Shown piece after piece: positions 36,664-46,393 of a stretch of 64,000 bases of DNA. This DNA is from Thermoplasmata archaeon. GTDB lineage: Archaea > Thermoplasmatota > Thermoplasmata > Thermoplasmatales > Thermoplasmataceae. Each line of letters opens with the position of its first letter. Position 1 is the stretch's first letter. A program made the translations under genes and the position numbers. The notes under the pieces were generated by a model. The model did not search any database, had not been told where the DNA came from, and was given only the letters and a program-made list of their open reading frames with translations. The stretch covers positions 1 through 64,000 of the forward strand of contig JAKBQY010000014.1 in the NCBI GenBank assembly GCA_021835025.1, written 5' to 3'.

Positions 36664-37893
36664 ATGTTCTCCGATTCAAAGCAGGACGTTGATAAATCGT
36701 TTAGATATCTTTTATTATCAAGGGCTACTAGAAGTGCAGCCCTTATATTTGTAACATTATCACTTCCATTATATTTACATTATCTTCATTTTTCCGTTAT
36801 ATTTATCGGACTTCTGTATGTTCCTATTATATTGTTCAATGTGCTTTTGATACTTATCCTTGGAAGGTTGGGCGACAATATTGGCTATTCAAAAATATTA
36901 TTTATAAGCGAAATTTTTCCTGTTGTAGGCCTATTATTAATATCCATATCAACTAACATATATTTTATTGCTACAGGTGCAATCATTGCCGGAATCACAG
37001 GAGGAGCGGGTGGTATGAGAGGGGCTTTCTCTCCTGGAATGATGGCTTTTGTGGCAAACAATTATGGTAATGAATCCGATAGGGTTACTAGATTGTCCTT
37101 ATTAACTGCCACAGCCTCCTTTTTTTCCATATTTGGTGGAATATTTCTGAGTTTATATGTTTTTGTTGAAAATATTATAGGTGCAATATTATTTTACAGA
37201 TTGTTTTTTGTGGTTTCGTTTTTACTTGTTCTTGCATCCCTGATTTTTCTTTCTAGATTGAAGGAATATAAAAGGCCAAAGAAAACAACCAGAATAATGA
37301 AAAAAGAAAGTTTTTCCTATTTATTGAGAATTCTTTTGCCAAATACTGTAAATGCTGCCGCGATTGGCATAGTGATGCCATTATTGCCCTTATGGTTTGA
37401 ATTAAAATATCACGTCGACCCTAGTGTTGTGGGATACATATATACAATAGCATATTTATCAACTGCAATTGGTTCCTTTGTCTCCGGAAAATATATAAAT
37501 GGCAGGGTAAACACATTGAAAATGGCATCCATGGCCCATATTCTGCAGGGAGCTTTATTTATATTTATTGCATTTTCACCATTTCTCTTCCTGACAGCTT
37601 TTGTTTACATTTTCAGAATGGCCATTGCCGGTGTTGGATTTCCAATGAGGGGGGCAATAAATGTGAGAGGAATCAATAAGGAGGATTATGGGACGTCAAC
37701 AAGTTTTCAGGGTGTATCTGGCCGTGGATCACAGTTAACCAGTGGTGCATCAGGATATTTAATGGATTTGAATCTTGGTTTTCCCCTGATTATAGGAGGG
37801 GCGATACAGGCATTCGGCGGTGTTATTTACTATACAATGATTAAAACGTGGCGTGGAAATAAAAATAAGGAAGCAGAAAAGGCAAAAAACTAA
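36664..37893 (+). CDS. MFS transporter, drug/sugar-exporter type
   Basis: A 409-residue carrier with 12 predicted membrane helices in two halves. The loop between helices 2 and 3 reads LGRLGDNIGYSK in place of the usual GxxxDRxGRR, so the motif is degenerate. The glycine-rich AGITGGAGGMRGAFSPGMMAF in helix 4 region is unusual. The short central loop (RLKEYKRPKKTTR) is basic. Substrate cannot be inferred. It converges with a histidine phosphatase, four bases apart. Confidence 0.82.
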   Translation: MFSDSKQDVDKSFRYLLLSRATRSAALIFVTLSLPLYLHYLHFSVIFIGLLYVPIILFNVLLILILGRLGDNIGYSKILFISEIFPVVGLLLISISTNIYFIATGAIIAGITGGAGGMRGAFSPGMMAFVANNYGNESDRVTRLSLLTATASFFSIFGGIFLSLYVFVENIIGAILFYRLFFVVSFLLVLASLIFLSRLKEYKRPKKTTRIMKKESFSYLLRILLPNTVNAAAIGIVMPLLPLWFELKYHVDPSVVGYIYTIAYLSTAIGSFVSGKYINGRVNTLKMASMAHILQGALFIFIAFSPFLFLTAFVYIFRMAIAGVGFPMRGAINVRGINKEDYGTSTSFQGVSGRGSQLTSGASGYLMDLNLGFPLIIGGAIQAFGGVIYYTMIKTWRGNKNKEAEKAKN

Positions 37894-37897
37894 AAAG

Positions 37898-38497
37898 CTA
37901 TTTAAATAAGGATTTTATTTTATCATCCAGATTTATTGAACCTATGCATAACAATTTTTTCTTATCTGTATCAATACCTGTAATTGATGCATTTTTAACT
38001 GTAATTCCGTATGTATCACCTTCATCCATATTCAATGTATATGCTATTGCGGCCCTTATTGGATCTGAATGGGATACAAATATATATTTTCCATTATAAT
38101 CATCCATGCAGGATACTATTCTCGAAATAAGGTGTTCCCAACCTTCCATTTCCAGTTCTTCCCTTATTTTTCCAGTAATATGTGAATTTGGATATAACTC
38201 TTCCATAAATTCATTTATATTATGGCCATTGGCTTTGCCCAGCTTTACCTCTCTTAAACGATCATCCCTTATAACGTCAAGATTTACGTATTCCGATATA
38301 ATTTTTGCAGTTTCATAGGCTCTTCTAACCGGGCTTGAAACAATACCATCAAATCTGACACCTTTTAATTGTTCACCTGTTCTCCTGGCCTGTTTTATGC
38401 CCCTTTCAGTTAAACTATTATTTTCTGTGCTATCTGATAATATTCCATAAACATTTATATCACTTTCCCCGTGCCTTATAAATAAATATTGGCCCAT
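37898..38497 (-). CDS. Histidine phosphatase (phosphoglycerate mutase superfamily)
   Basis: A 199-residue enzyme, paralogue of the one at 7397. The catalytic histidine is in FIRHGES (His9), with SSPVRRAYETAKII near residue 55 and the second histidine in IFVSHSDPIRAAI near 141. These are the hallmarks of the 2H phosphatase group that includes alpha-ribazole and broad phosphatases. It lies downstream of the beta-CASP nuclease gene in the same direction, 41 bases away with an AT-rich gap, so it may have its own promoter. Confidence 0.87.
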   Translation of the reverse strand: MGQYLFIRHGESDINVYGILSDSTENNSLTERGIKQARRTGEQLKGVRFDGIVSSPVRRAYETAKIISEYVNLDVIRDDRLREVKLGKANGHNINEFMEELYPNSHITGKIREELEMEGWEHLISRIVSCMDDYNGKYIFVSHSDPIRAAIAYTLNMDEGDTYGITVKNASITGIDTDKKKLLCIGSINLDDKIKSLFK

Positions 38498-38538
38498 TGT
38501 TGATAATAATAAAATATTTATTATATTTTTTTATAATT

Positions 38539-39768
38539 TTATTTTATTTCGAATTCGTGTCCATTAAATGGTAAAATAAAATTGTACTCTGGAATTGATT
38601 CCTGTAATTTTTCCCTCTGGTCACCGTGGCAGAGTACAATTGTTTCTGGATCTATATCCTTAATGAATTTTACCAAATCTGAATGGCCGGCATGAGCTGA
38701 TAAATCAAAGAAGTCAACCTTCATTGCTGGTTTAATTGTGGCACCGGCTATTTTTATTGTTCCATTCTCTATCAAGCTCCTGCCATTTGTACCATCAACC
38801 TGATAACCCGTTAAGAATATGGCAGATTTTGAGTCCTGGGAAAGTGCGTCTATATATCCAAGAACAGGTCCGCCGTCAAGCATTCCAGAAGTGGTTATTA
38901 TAATATCTGCCTCCTCAATGGCCTCTCTCCTCATCCTGTTATTTCTCACCTGTATCACACGACCAATGGATTTCCTGAATAATTTTGAATCCTTAAGGAA
39001 TCCGGGAGTTTCCATATATATTCTTGAAATGCTATTTCCCATTCCATCAACATATATTGAATAATCCATATCCCTTAGAATCATCACCATTTCCTGTGTT
39101 CTTCCTATGGCAAATGTTGGTAATATTACCTTCCCACCATTCTCAATTGTTTCCTTTATGCTGTCTTTCAACCTTTTAATAACCTCATCACGATCCTCAT
39201 GATCCCTGCCGGCATAGGTACTTTCCATTATGAGTATATCCGTTTTTACAGGTTTAGCACCTGTTAAAAGATTGGTATCTTTTGTGTAAAGGTCTCCAGT
39301 TACCATGAATGATTTTGAGTTCTGGAACCACCACATGCTTGAACCGGGTATATGGCCCGCAGTATATGCTGTGGCTGTTAAGCCGTCAACTTCAAATGGT
39401 TCACCATATTTCGCTGTTACCAATGATTTGAATAAATTATCAACATCGTTTTCATTGAACATCTTTGTATAATTTTCAAGTCTCATGATCTTTAAGGAAT
39501 CATTGAGAATTGGCATTATGCTGTTTGCAGTCATTGCAGTAGCATGCAAATTTGCCTTATAGCTATGGTAATATACAGGCAATGCACCTGTATGATCAAG
39601 ATGTGCATGTGTCACGAAAAGATCATTTACCTTTTCAGGTGGCAATGGATATTCCGGTGGTTTTTCGGGCTCAATGCCATAATCTACCATTATTTTGCTG
39701 TCTCTATCTTCTATTTTTATTGCAAGTCTTCCGACTTCCTCGGCTCCTCCGAGGAATTTTATTTTCAT
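38539..39768 (-). CDS. Beta-CASP metallo-beta-lactamase RNase (CPSF-like)
   Basis: A 409-residue beta-CASP nuclease without the N-terminal KH domains of archaeal aCPSF1. Zinc ligands are in THAHLDHTG (His54, His56, Asp58, His59), then AGHIPGSSMW, TGDLY, and the C-terminal SAHAGH and LCHGDQ. It should be an RNA endo- or exonuclease. AGGTGAT precedes the ATG. It starts 10 bases after the MTA phosphorylase stop, so both are probably co-transcribed. Confidence 0.88.
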   Translation of the reverse strand: MKIKFLGGAEEVGRLAIKIEDRDSKIMVDYGIEPEKPPEYPLPPEKVNDLFVTHAHLDHTGALPVYYHSYKANLHATAMTANSIMPILNDSLKIMRLENYTKMFNENDVDNLFKSLVTAKYGEPFEVDGLTATAYTAGHIPGSSMWWFQNSKSFMVTGDLYTKDTNLLTGAKPVKTDILIMESTYAGRDHEDRDEVIKRLKDSIKETIENGGKVILPTFAIGRTQEMVMILRDMDYSIYVDGMGNSISRIYMETPGFLKDSKLFRKSIGRVIQVRNNRMRREAIEEADIIITTSGMLDGGPVLGYIDALSQDSKSAIFLTGYQVDGTNGRSLIENGTIKIAGATIKPAMKVDFFDLSAHAGHSDLVKFIKDIDPETIVLCHGDQREKLQESIPEYNFILPFNGHEFEIK

Positions 39769-39778
39769 TTTTTATCAC

Positions 39779-40552
39779 CTATACTTTAGCATTTTCTAAC
39801 CTCAAAGAACAGTTGCAATTTCTTTGATCGTTAATTTCTGGAATTAAATTAAATAACATATTTGATACTTGTTTCTCACTTTCCTTCATAATTTTCATAA
39901 CATCGCCGGCTTCAACGGCAGTTTCAGACCATGCGTCATAATCAGTAACTGTTGCAATCATGCTATAACACATGGATAATTCGTCTGCAAGATTAATTTC
40001 TGGAACAAGTGTCATTCCGATAATATCTCCGAACTGTTTAAACATCTTTGATTCGGACCTTGTGGAAAATCTTGGACCTTCTATACATATGTATGAACCA
40101 TTTTGATGAATGTTATAGTCCAATTTTTTACCAATAATATATGATTTTGAACTTATATCTAAACAGAAGGGGTCAGCCATAGAAATGTGATACACTTCAG
40201 GGCCATCATAAAATGTTAACTCTCTTCTTTTCGTGAAATCAATAAACTGATCCGGTATTACGATATCTCCTGGGTGGTACTCCTCTTTTAATGAGCCAAC
40301 AGCGTTTAAACCAATTATTCTTTCAACGCCTATGCTTTTAAAAGCCCACATATTGGCTTTATAATTAACTTTATGGGGTGGGATTGTGTGTGTTTTTCCA
40401 TGCCTGGGTAAAAAAGCAACCTCAACTCCATTTATCTTTCCTATTTCTATTTTGCCCGATACTTCACCATAAGGGGTTTTTATTTCAAGGGTTTTAGTTT
40501 CATTCATAATATCATAAAGTCCGCTTCCACCTATTATTCCAATGTAAGTCAT
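39779..40552 (-). CDS. mtnP: S-methyl-5'-thioadenosine phosphorylase
   Basis: A 257-residue purine-nucleoside phosphorylase-fold enzyme that splits methylthioadenosine (from polyamine synthesis) into adenine and methylthioribose phosphate. It begins [12 protein letters not shown], with the phosphate loop FLPRHGKTH near residue 50 and GLNAVGSL near 82. Purine recognition reads VTDYDAWSE near 213. Aspartate at this place marks adenine-type specificity, while guanine-type enzymes have Asn. First gene of an apparent operon with the beta-CASP nuclease. Confidence 0.93.
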   Translation of the reverse strand: MTYIGIIGGSGLYDIMNETKTLEIKTPYGEVSGKIEIGKINGVEVAFLPRHGKTHTIPPHKVNYKANMWAFKSIGVERIIGLNAVGSLKEEYHPGDIVIPDQFIDFTKRRELTFYDGPEVYHISMADPFCLDISSKSYIIGKKLDYNIHQNGSYICIEGPRFSTRSESKMFKQFGDIIGMTLVPEINLADELSMCYSMIATVTDYDAWSETAVEAGDVMKIMKESEKQVSNMLFNLIPEINDQRNCNCSLRLENAKV

Positions 40553-40635
40553 TATTTATCCCATTATTTATATACCATATTTAACAATAATATATATTAA
40601 TTTCCTAATTATACAGACAAAAATTGTGGATAGTT

Positions 40636-41346
40636 TCATTTTAAATTATTCAACAAATATCTATTTATCCCTGAACCGTATTGGGCTGCTTTTTTATTTA
40701 TATTGTATATGGATTCTGGCATTCCTATCCTCTCTGCAATTTCTCTCAAAATCATTTTATTTTTATTTCCACTTATATTCATATCCCTCGTAATTCCCTT
40801 TCTTATTTTCATAAGATCTGGTGAAAGATAAGGGGTAATCAATTTCTTATCATAATATTCTGCCATTTTCTTTTCACGTGGCAATGTTACATTTATCAAC
40901 CTATTAATATATGAATCGTTTTTTAACCTCGGATTATCAAGAAATCTGTGGTATCCATAAAATATTTCATCCGCTCCCTGACCTGTTACAACAAATTTTT
41001 CTGAAATTGAATCCATCAAAATAAATAATACGAGTTCATATCCAAGTTCCATTCTGGTAATGCTTTTATCTATTTTTAATAATTCATTTATATAATTTTC
41101 AATGTTAATATTATCAAGAACTATTTTCTTAACGTGTATATTTAGAATTAAAGAGGCGTTATCCACATTTAAAAAATCCCTTGAATCTGAAAAACCAAGA
41201 GTGTATGGAATCAGCTTGTAGTCGGAAAGACCAAGTAAAAGCGATGAATCAAGACCTCCGGAGTAGGCAATTGCATACTGCTTATCCTTTATTTTGCCCA
41301 TTTCATTATTCAATATTGAATGAACCTCCTCAACTATATTTTCCAT
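40636..41346 (-). CDS. Stand-alone asparagine synthase-like ATP pyrophosphatase
   Basis: About 236 residues (start MENIVEE at 41346; an in-frame ATG at 41355 is also possible). The PP-loop AYSGGLDSSLLLG is near residue 29 and the second conserved block TGQGADEIFYGYHRF near 120. The C-terminal EIAERIGMPESIYN also fits AsnB. The N-terminal glutamine amidotransferase domain is absent, so it either uses ammonia, needs a partner, or adenylates another substrate. Thermoplasmatales often have such proteins, but asparagine synthesis is not proven. Confidence 0.75.
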   Translation of the reverse strand: MENIVEEVHSILNNEMGKIKDKQYAIAYSGGLDSSLLLGLSDYKLIPYTLGFSDSRDFLNVDNASLILNIHVKKIVLDNINIENYINELLKIDKSITRMELGYELVLFILMDSISEKFVVTGQGADEIFYGYHRFLDNPRLKNDSYINRLINVTLPREKKMAEYYDKKLITPYLSPDLMKIRKGITRDMNISGNKNKMILREIAERIGMPESIYNINKKAAQYGSGINRYLLNNLK

Positions 41347-41397
41347 ATTTATCAAATTATAATTGCCTATTTAAACGTGACTTCTACCCCCGACTAA

Positions 41398-41676
41398 ACA
41401 GTAAATCAAAATTTTAGCCAGACAGTATCCTCCTTGTATCAGTGTATGGTGGAAATAAAAATGGCAGGACCTGGTACATATTTGCAACAAACACGAAATT
41501 GCAACCGAAGTATATACTGGAATTCTTTAAGAAGAAGTGGAGGATCGAAGCAGGATCGTGATAATATCTGGTGTAATTAAAGCTTTAGTACCGGTATCAC
41601 TGGCAAAGGTTAATCCATTCATTACGAGTTTAATTCCGTTAAACAATGAGTATGGAGGTGATTTTTGATCTACTGT
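41398..41676 (+). mobile_element. MITE-like remnant of a DDE transposon, copy B
   Basis: A 279-base deletion derivative with terminal repeats ACAGTAAATCAAAATTTT and ATTTTTGATCTACTGT. Reading from the left end, the frame gives TWYIFATNTKLQPKYILEFFKKKWRIEAG before it breaks at an AGCAGGAT joint. The element sits between the halves GTGACTTCTACCCCC (41377) and GGAGTGGGATTTC (41681). It carries an additional internal deletion relative to copies A, C and D. Confidence 0.85.
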
Positions 41677-41831
41677 AAATGGAGTGGGATTTCCTCTCAA
41701 AGTGTTAAAGAACATAAATATCTTTAACAAAAGTAAATGAAAGGGTTTTTATATTTACGATGAAATAATCTGTTAGACCCAAAAAAATGGTTACATATAT
41801 GAAATAACTATTTAGGCGATTTAATTGCCAC

Positions 41832-42839
41832 CTATGCCCCGTCCGTTATTCCATCCTCTGTCAACATTATTACCGATTCACCTTCTGGCAAATATGGTGA
41901 GTCTATAAGTCTTGCAATTCTTTTTCCAGCTTTTGCCTTTCTCAAATAAATCCTGAATGTGGCAGTATGCCCAACTATATTTCCTCCTATTGGAGTCATT
42001 GGATCGCCAAAAAACACTGCAGGATTGGCCGATACCTGATTTGTGACAGCTATAACCGCATTAAATATTGTTCCAAATTTTAATAAATCATGCATATGCT
42101 TATTTAATAATTGTTGTCTTTCTGCTAAAGATCCCCTGCCCACATATTCTGATCTGAAATGTGATGTTAACGAGTCTACAATAAGTAACTTTATTGGAAA
42201 TTCTTTTGCTATATCAGCAGCCTTTTCTGCCAGCAATATCTGGTGATGGGCGTTATATGCCCTTGCAACGTGTATTCTTCTCAGGGTTTCATCTGGGTCA
42301 AGATTTTTGGCTCTCGCCATCTGTATTACCCTTTCTGGCCTAAATGTATTTTCTGTGTCAATTATCAATACGTCCGAGCCAAAGCCACCCTGATCCTCAG
42401 GCATTGTTGCGTTTACTGCCAGTTGCAGCATGATCTGTGTTTTCCCGGACCCAAACTCCCCAAAGAACTCGGTAATTGATTGTGACTCTAGACCACCACC
42501 AAGAAGGTTGTCAAGATTCTTCGAGCCTGTTGACAATTTGATTATTTCCTGCCTTCTTTTAAGTATTTCCTCACCGGTTTCAAAATTGCCCACATCAGCA
42601 AACTTCCTGGCGGCATTTATAATTTTTATTGCTGCTCCCTCGGCAATACCACTGAGGTCTGCCAGATCCTTAGGTGATGCCACTGCAAGTGTCATTATAT
42701 CATCATATCCGTTTTCCCTCAATTTTTCAGCTGTGGCTTCTCCGACACCGGGTAAATCTTCTAACGTTATAGGTTTTTTTTCATTTTCCTTATCCTCTAA
42801 CAGTTTATCTTCTATTTTATCTTCAGATTTTCTTGCCAT
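41832..42839 (-). CDS. radA: DNA recombinase RadA
   Basis: The archaeal RecA/Rad51 strand-exchange protein, 335 residues. An N-terminal helix-hairpin-helix domain ([19 protein letters not shown]) is followed by Walker A GEFGSGKT at 127-134, the Walker B-like LLIVDSLT near 223, and LIIDTENTF near 162. The C-terminal [15 protein letters not shown] is characteristic of RadA. It is transcribed after GAPDH, one base apart, an unusual but plausible operon. Confidence 0.97.
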   Translation of the reverse strand: MARKSEDKIEDKLLEDKENEKKPITLEDLPGVGEATAEKLRENGYDDIMTLAVASPKDLADLSGIAEGAAIKIINAARKFADVGNFETGEEILKRRQEIIKLSTGSKNLDNLLGGGLESQSITEFFGEFGSGKTQIMLQLAVNATMPEDQGGFGSDVLIIDTENTFRPERVIQMARAKNLDPDETLRRIHVARAYNAHHQILLAEKAADIAKEFPIKLLIVDSLTSHFRSEYVGRGSLAERQQLLNKHMHDLLKFGTIFNAVIAVTNQVSANPAVFFGDPMTPIGGNIVGHTATFRIYLRKAKAGKRIARLIDSPYLPEGESVIMLTEDGITDGA

Positions 42840-42840
42840 T

Positions 42841-43857
42841 TTAAAATTCTCCCCCTTTAATTTTCAAGGAATCATCCGTTTTTCTAATGGATTCTTCCTT
42901 ATCCTCAATATTGAACATGGATCTTATTGCATCAATGTTCTCGGGTATTACATCACTTTCCTGATGTACTGCCTGTAAGTAATGTAATATCCCATTATTA
43001 ATATTTATGCTATCTTTCCATATAGCTATTTCATAAAGGTCTGCTCTGTTCCTTGACCTTTCTTTTGCCATATCCATAATCTGTGCCGTTGATTTAAACC
43101 CTTCATTGCTGTTTATTAATAGAAGCCTGTTGTATTTCTTCCATATTTTTTTTATATCTTCTGTATTCACATTTCCTGGAAGTTCAGCGTCTATTATGTG
43201 GACATGCATCAATGTTGTTGGGATTTTTACGGCGGTGGTTTTTATATTTATATTTGGTATAATGGTTTTAAGATCCGGTGCATGGTGTGATGGATATTGC
43301 ATTGTGGGCTCAATGGCATTTATTGGCCCCTTTTTAGAGTCGTTTGGATCTGTTGCCCTTCTCAATATTGTTGCATTCACAGAAGAAATTTCATAATTAT
43401 CAAAAATGGGGAACAGTGACCTTGCTAGAGCTGTTGTATTGCATGAAACAACTCTAACATACTTTTTATTTTTCATCTGATCGAAATCCGAATATGCGTT
43501 AAAGCTCCCATCAACGGTGCTGTGTTTTTCACCACCTTCAAGTATGGCCCTTACATTAAATTTTTTGTACAATGATAAGTTTTTCTCTCCCATGCCCTCA
43601 GGAGTTCCATCAACCATTATATCTGAATTTTTACACAGATCCTCCACTGTACCCTTAACATTAATTCCGCTTTTTTTAAATTCTTCTATTTTCTCCTCCG
43701 ATGGCACAAAAATATTAAAATGCCTTGAGGCCTCTTTTGCCACATAATCCGGCGTATTCTTAACTATGCCAGAAATATACATATCGTCCTGAACAGAAAC
43801 ACCATATGCAACCCTTCTTCCAATAGTTCCATACCCATTAATTCCTACTCCTATCAT
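42841..43857 (-). CDS. gap: Type II glyceraldehyde-3-phosphate dehydrogenase
   Basis: The archaeal phosphorylating GAPDH, 338 residues. It begins [16 protein letters not shown] (Rossmann), and the nucleophile is Cys139 in [15 protein letters not shown] and [11 protein letters not shown] are class II features. It converts glyceraldehyde-3-phosphate to 1,3-bisphosphoglycerate with NAD(P). Divergently transcribed from priS with 48 bases between. radA follows directly. Confidence 0.96.
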   Translation of the reverse strand: MIGVGINGYGTIGRRVAYGVSVQDDMYISGIVKNTPDYVAKEASRHFNIFVPSEEKIEEFKKSGINVKGTVEDLCKNSDIMVDGTPEGMGEKNLSLYKKFNVRAILEGGEKHSTVDGSFNAYSDFDQMKNKKYVRVVSCNTTALARSLFPIFDNYEISSVNATILRRATDPNDSKKGPINAIEPTMQYPSHHAPDLKTIIPNINIKTTAVKIPTTLMHVHIIDAELPGNVNTEDIKKIWKKYNRLLLINSNEGFKSTAQIMDMAKERSRNRADLYEIAIWKDSININNGILHYLQAVHQESDVIPENIDAIRSMFNIEDKEESIRKTDDSLKIKGGEF

Positions 43858-43905
43858 TGAATTATTATATAATATTCGGTAATAAATTTATTTATTCAAT
43901 AGAAA

Positions 43906-45078
43906 TTGTTATATGAAAAATTATTATCACATTACGTGGAAGACTTAACACTAAGGGATTATTTCCGGGAATATTATTTAAAAAATGCAGTGAAGATTCC
44001 GGATTTATTATTTCAAAGAGAAATTGGCTATATTCCATTTTCTGGTAGCATGATCAGGCATAAGATGTACAATAATAATGTTGAAATTGAAAATTTCATT
44101 AAAAGAATGGTACCAAGGCATCTTTATTATTCTTCCGCATACTATAGATTTCCAGACAAAACAAAAATGCTTGAAAAGGAATGGCTTGGTGCTGAACTTA
44201 TATTCGATCTTGATGCAGACCATATAGAAAATGCAGACAAAATGACTTATGAACAAATTTTAGAAGAGGTTAAAAAACATACAATGAGATTGCTCAACAT
44301 TTTAATTAACGATTTTGGGTTTAATGAAAGCAACATCCATCTTTATTTCTCCGGGGGAAGGGGATATCATGTCCATGTTGAAAGCGATAAAATATACACG
44401 CTTGATTCTGATGCAAGGAGAGAAATTGGGGATTATATCAAGATAGAGGGTATTAATATTGAAGACTTGAAGAACCTTGATGATTCTTATTTTAATTATG
44501 GCATATTAAAAAAATTAAATAAATATATATCCAATTTTTTCACCGACATTAATGATGAAAATATACATAAAATACTTGGAAGAAATACAAATAATTATAT
44601 TAAATATCTAGATAAATTTTTTAGTGGAAAAAAGTTAATAGATTTTTTTAAAGATACAAATGGAAATAAATTTAAAATAATAGATACATTTGACATAAAA
44701 AATAACAGCAATTATAATAAAATTGTACTGGCATATTTATTGAATGTATTCAAGAAGGAGGCGATGGCAGAGATAGATGAACCGGTAAGTACGGATATTC
44801 ATAGATTAATAAGATTTCCCCTGAGTCTGCATGGGAAAACAGGATTAATGGTCAAACCCCTTCATATCGCAGAATTAGCGGGATTTAAACCTTTAAATGA
44901 GACGATACCAGAAATCTTTAAAAATAGAAATAAGGAGATCAATTTAAATATTGATAAATTCGAGATAAACATGGATAATCAGCATTTTAAATTGGAAAAA
45001 GGGATAAATAACGTTCCTTTATATTTGGCAATATTTACTAATGCAATTAATGTTTCCAAATTTATAAATAAAAAATAA
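43906..45078 (+). CDS. priS: DNA primase small catalytic subunit
   Basis: A 390-residue archaeal/eukaryotic-type primase. The catalytic acids are in IFDLDADH (Asp101 and Asp103), with the nucleotide-binding LYFSGGRGYHVHVE near residue 143. RLIRFPLSLHGKTGL near 297 is the other family motif. The TTG at 43906 is the likely start; no closer ATG keeps the N-terminal sequence of the family. With PriL, not in the window, it makes RNA/DNA primers. Confidence 0.94.
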   Translation: MLYEKLLSHYVEDLTLRDYFREYYLKNAVKIPDLLFQREIGYIPFSGSMIRHKMYNNNVEIENFIKRMVPRHLYYSSAYYRFPDKTKMLEKEWLGAELIFDLDADHIENADKMTYEQILEEVKKHTMRLLNILINDFGFNESNIHLYFSGGRGYHVHVESDKIYTLDSDARREIGDYIKIEGINIEDLKNLDDSYFNYGILKKLNKYISNFFTDINDENIHKILGRNTNNYIKYLDKFFSGKKLIDFFKDTNGNKFKIIDTFDIKNNSNYNKIVLAYLLNVFKKEAMAEIDEPVSTDIHRLIRFPLSLHGKTGLMVKPLHIAELAGFKPLNETIPEIFKNRNKEINLNIDKFEINMDNQHFKLEKGINNVPLYLAIFTNAINVSKFINKK

Positions 45079-45087
45079 TAAAAAAAT

Positions 45088-46011
45088 TTATTGGGAATTT
45101 AAATATTCTCTCCATGTAGTTCCTTCCATCATGGGATTTAACAATCTTATATATGGGCCTCTTATAAGTGTGTCAAGAACTCTATCATGTATTTCTCTTG
45201 CTGGGTGTGCAAATAATACCCTTCCTATTCCAAACATTGCGTCCTGTGGAGATGACCACTCCATATGAACCCTGTATTCTGGAGGTGTTGGTTTTGCTTC
45301 TTCAGGCTTGAAAGCTCCTTCCTGTTCTGTTGGAACCTCTCCGTTTGATTCAAGTGCCTGGTGTATTCCCCTTGATTTTAACTGGAATGAGCCAACGGCA
45401 GAAACTCCGACCTCCTTGAGTATCATATATCCAAGATATCCTGGTGCCTTTGAGAAGTCTTTCATAACTTCAGATATATTCTGTTCAAACTCCTTTTCCA
45501 TTCCAGGTTTTACTATATGGTCAGACAATGCTATAGTTCTTTTGCCATATGGCATCGAAATTGGGGGAACTCCTGCTGGATCTCCTGCGGCGAATTTTTT
45601 CCCAAACATTACGGTAAAATCGGTCATTTCAGTGTTTAAAGGTATATCATAATCCGTTATTTCGTATAATGGTTCCCAGGGACCGTAAACAACCTGCGAT
45701 AAACATGATGAGCAGAGCCTGAATATGGACGAAAAGTTTTCCCTGTGCATATCCTCATGGTCCTTTATACTTTTCCACATTGTATACTGGTATACATTCA
45801 TGGTATCCATTTTCGTCATATCCATTGATCCTCCACCATATCTTGATCCCAAGGGTATGATACCAAATTGCATATGGTTCTGGAAACCAACAAATCCTGG
45901 ATGTCTAGCTGTTACCTGGCAAACCTTCGGACCAACATTCTGAAACATTTCCATGGTGGTCTGATTATTCAACATTTCTACTTCATTTATAGCTACATAT
46001 GGTTTTGGCAT
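45088..46011 (-). CDS. sor: Sulfur oxygenase reductase
   Basis: A 307-residue SOR, the cytoplasmic enzyme that disproportionates elemental sulfur with oxygen to sulfite, thiosulfate and sulfide. Every known essential residue is present: Cys31 in [13 protein letters not shown]; the iron ligands His85, His89 and Glu113; and Cys100 and Cys103 in RLCSSC. These are one number lower than in Acidianus for all but Cys31, because of a one-residue deletion. I start it at ATG 46011, behind GGTGAAAAAA; a GTG at 46023 is less likely. Its promoter has a palindrome at 46067-46082. Confidence 0.96.
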   Translation of the reverse strand: MPKPYVAINEVEMLNNQTTMEMFQNVGPKVCQVTARHPGFVGFQNHMQFGIIPLGSRYGGGSMDMTKMDTMNVYQYTMWKSIKDHEDMHRENFSSIFRLCSSCLSQVVYGPWEPLYEITDYDIPLNTEMTDFTVMFGKKFAAGDPAGVPPISMPYGKRTIALSDHIVKPGMEKEFEQNISEVMKDFSKAPGYLGYMILKEVGVSAVGSFQLKSRGIHQALESNGEVPTEQEGAFKPEEAKPTPPEYRVHMEWSSPQDAMFGIGRVLFAHPAREIHDRVLDTLIRGPYIRLLNPMMEGTTWREYLNSQ

Positions 46012-46023
46012 TTTTTTCACCAC

Positions 46024-46393
46024 ATATATTATTATTTTGTCATATTTAAACCTTATTATTCATAAATATGAATATATTCATAAAATGTTATATTATGATA
46101 TATTTAGTATTATTTCTTAAATTTCTGATAAATATAATATAAAATAAGTTATAAAATATTTAATTTCGACATATATTTATTGGTTCATTTTTATTTTATT
46201 TTTTTGAATTTTAAACGTTAAATTAATATAATTTTCGTGAATTACTTATTAAAATATATAATATTGTATTTATGATATTTTATTCATATCCTATACATAG
46301 CTATTAAAAAATCAGGGATATAACATATTTTTATCATATATAGGTAATAATTCATAAGGCAAACTTTTTATAATAAATATTCATAATATAGAT
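46024..46393. promoter_or_regulatory. sor promoter region with TTCATA/TATGAA repeats
   Basis: The minus-strand TATA box is TATTTAAA at about 46043-46050. Just upstream lies the perfect 16-bp palindrome TATGAATATATTCATA (46067-46082), partly overlapping a second palindrome, TTCATAAATATGAA. The remaining about 300 bases are extremely AT-rich with no gene. At 46366-46375 TTTTTATAAT gives the divergent gene a leaderless promoter, and ATTCATAA occurs twice there too. Confidence 0.55.

Noticed and set aside
42430-42978. A 182-residue open frame opposite radA and gap
   Set aside because: Antisense to two real genes, crosses their junction, and has no promoter or motif.
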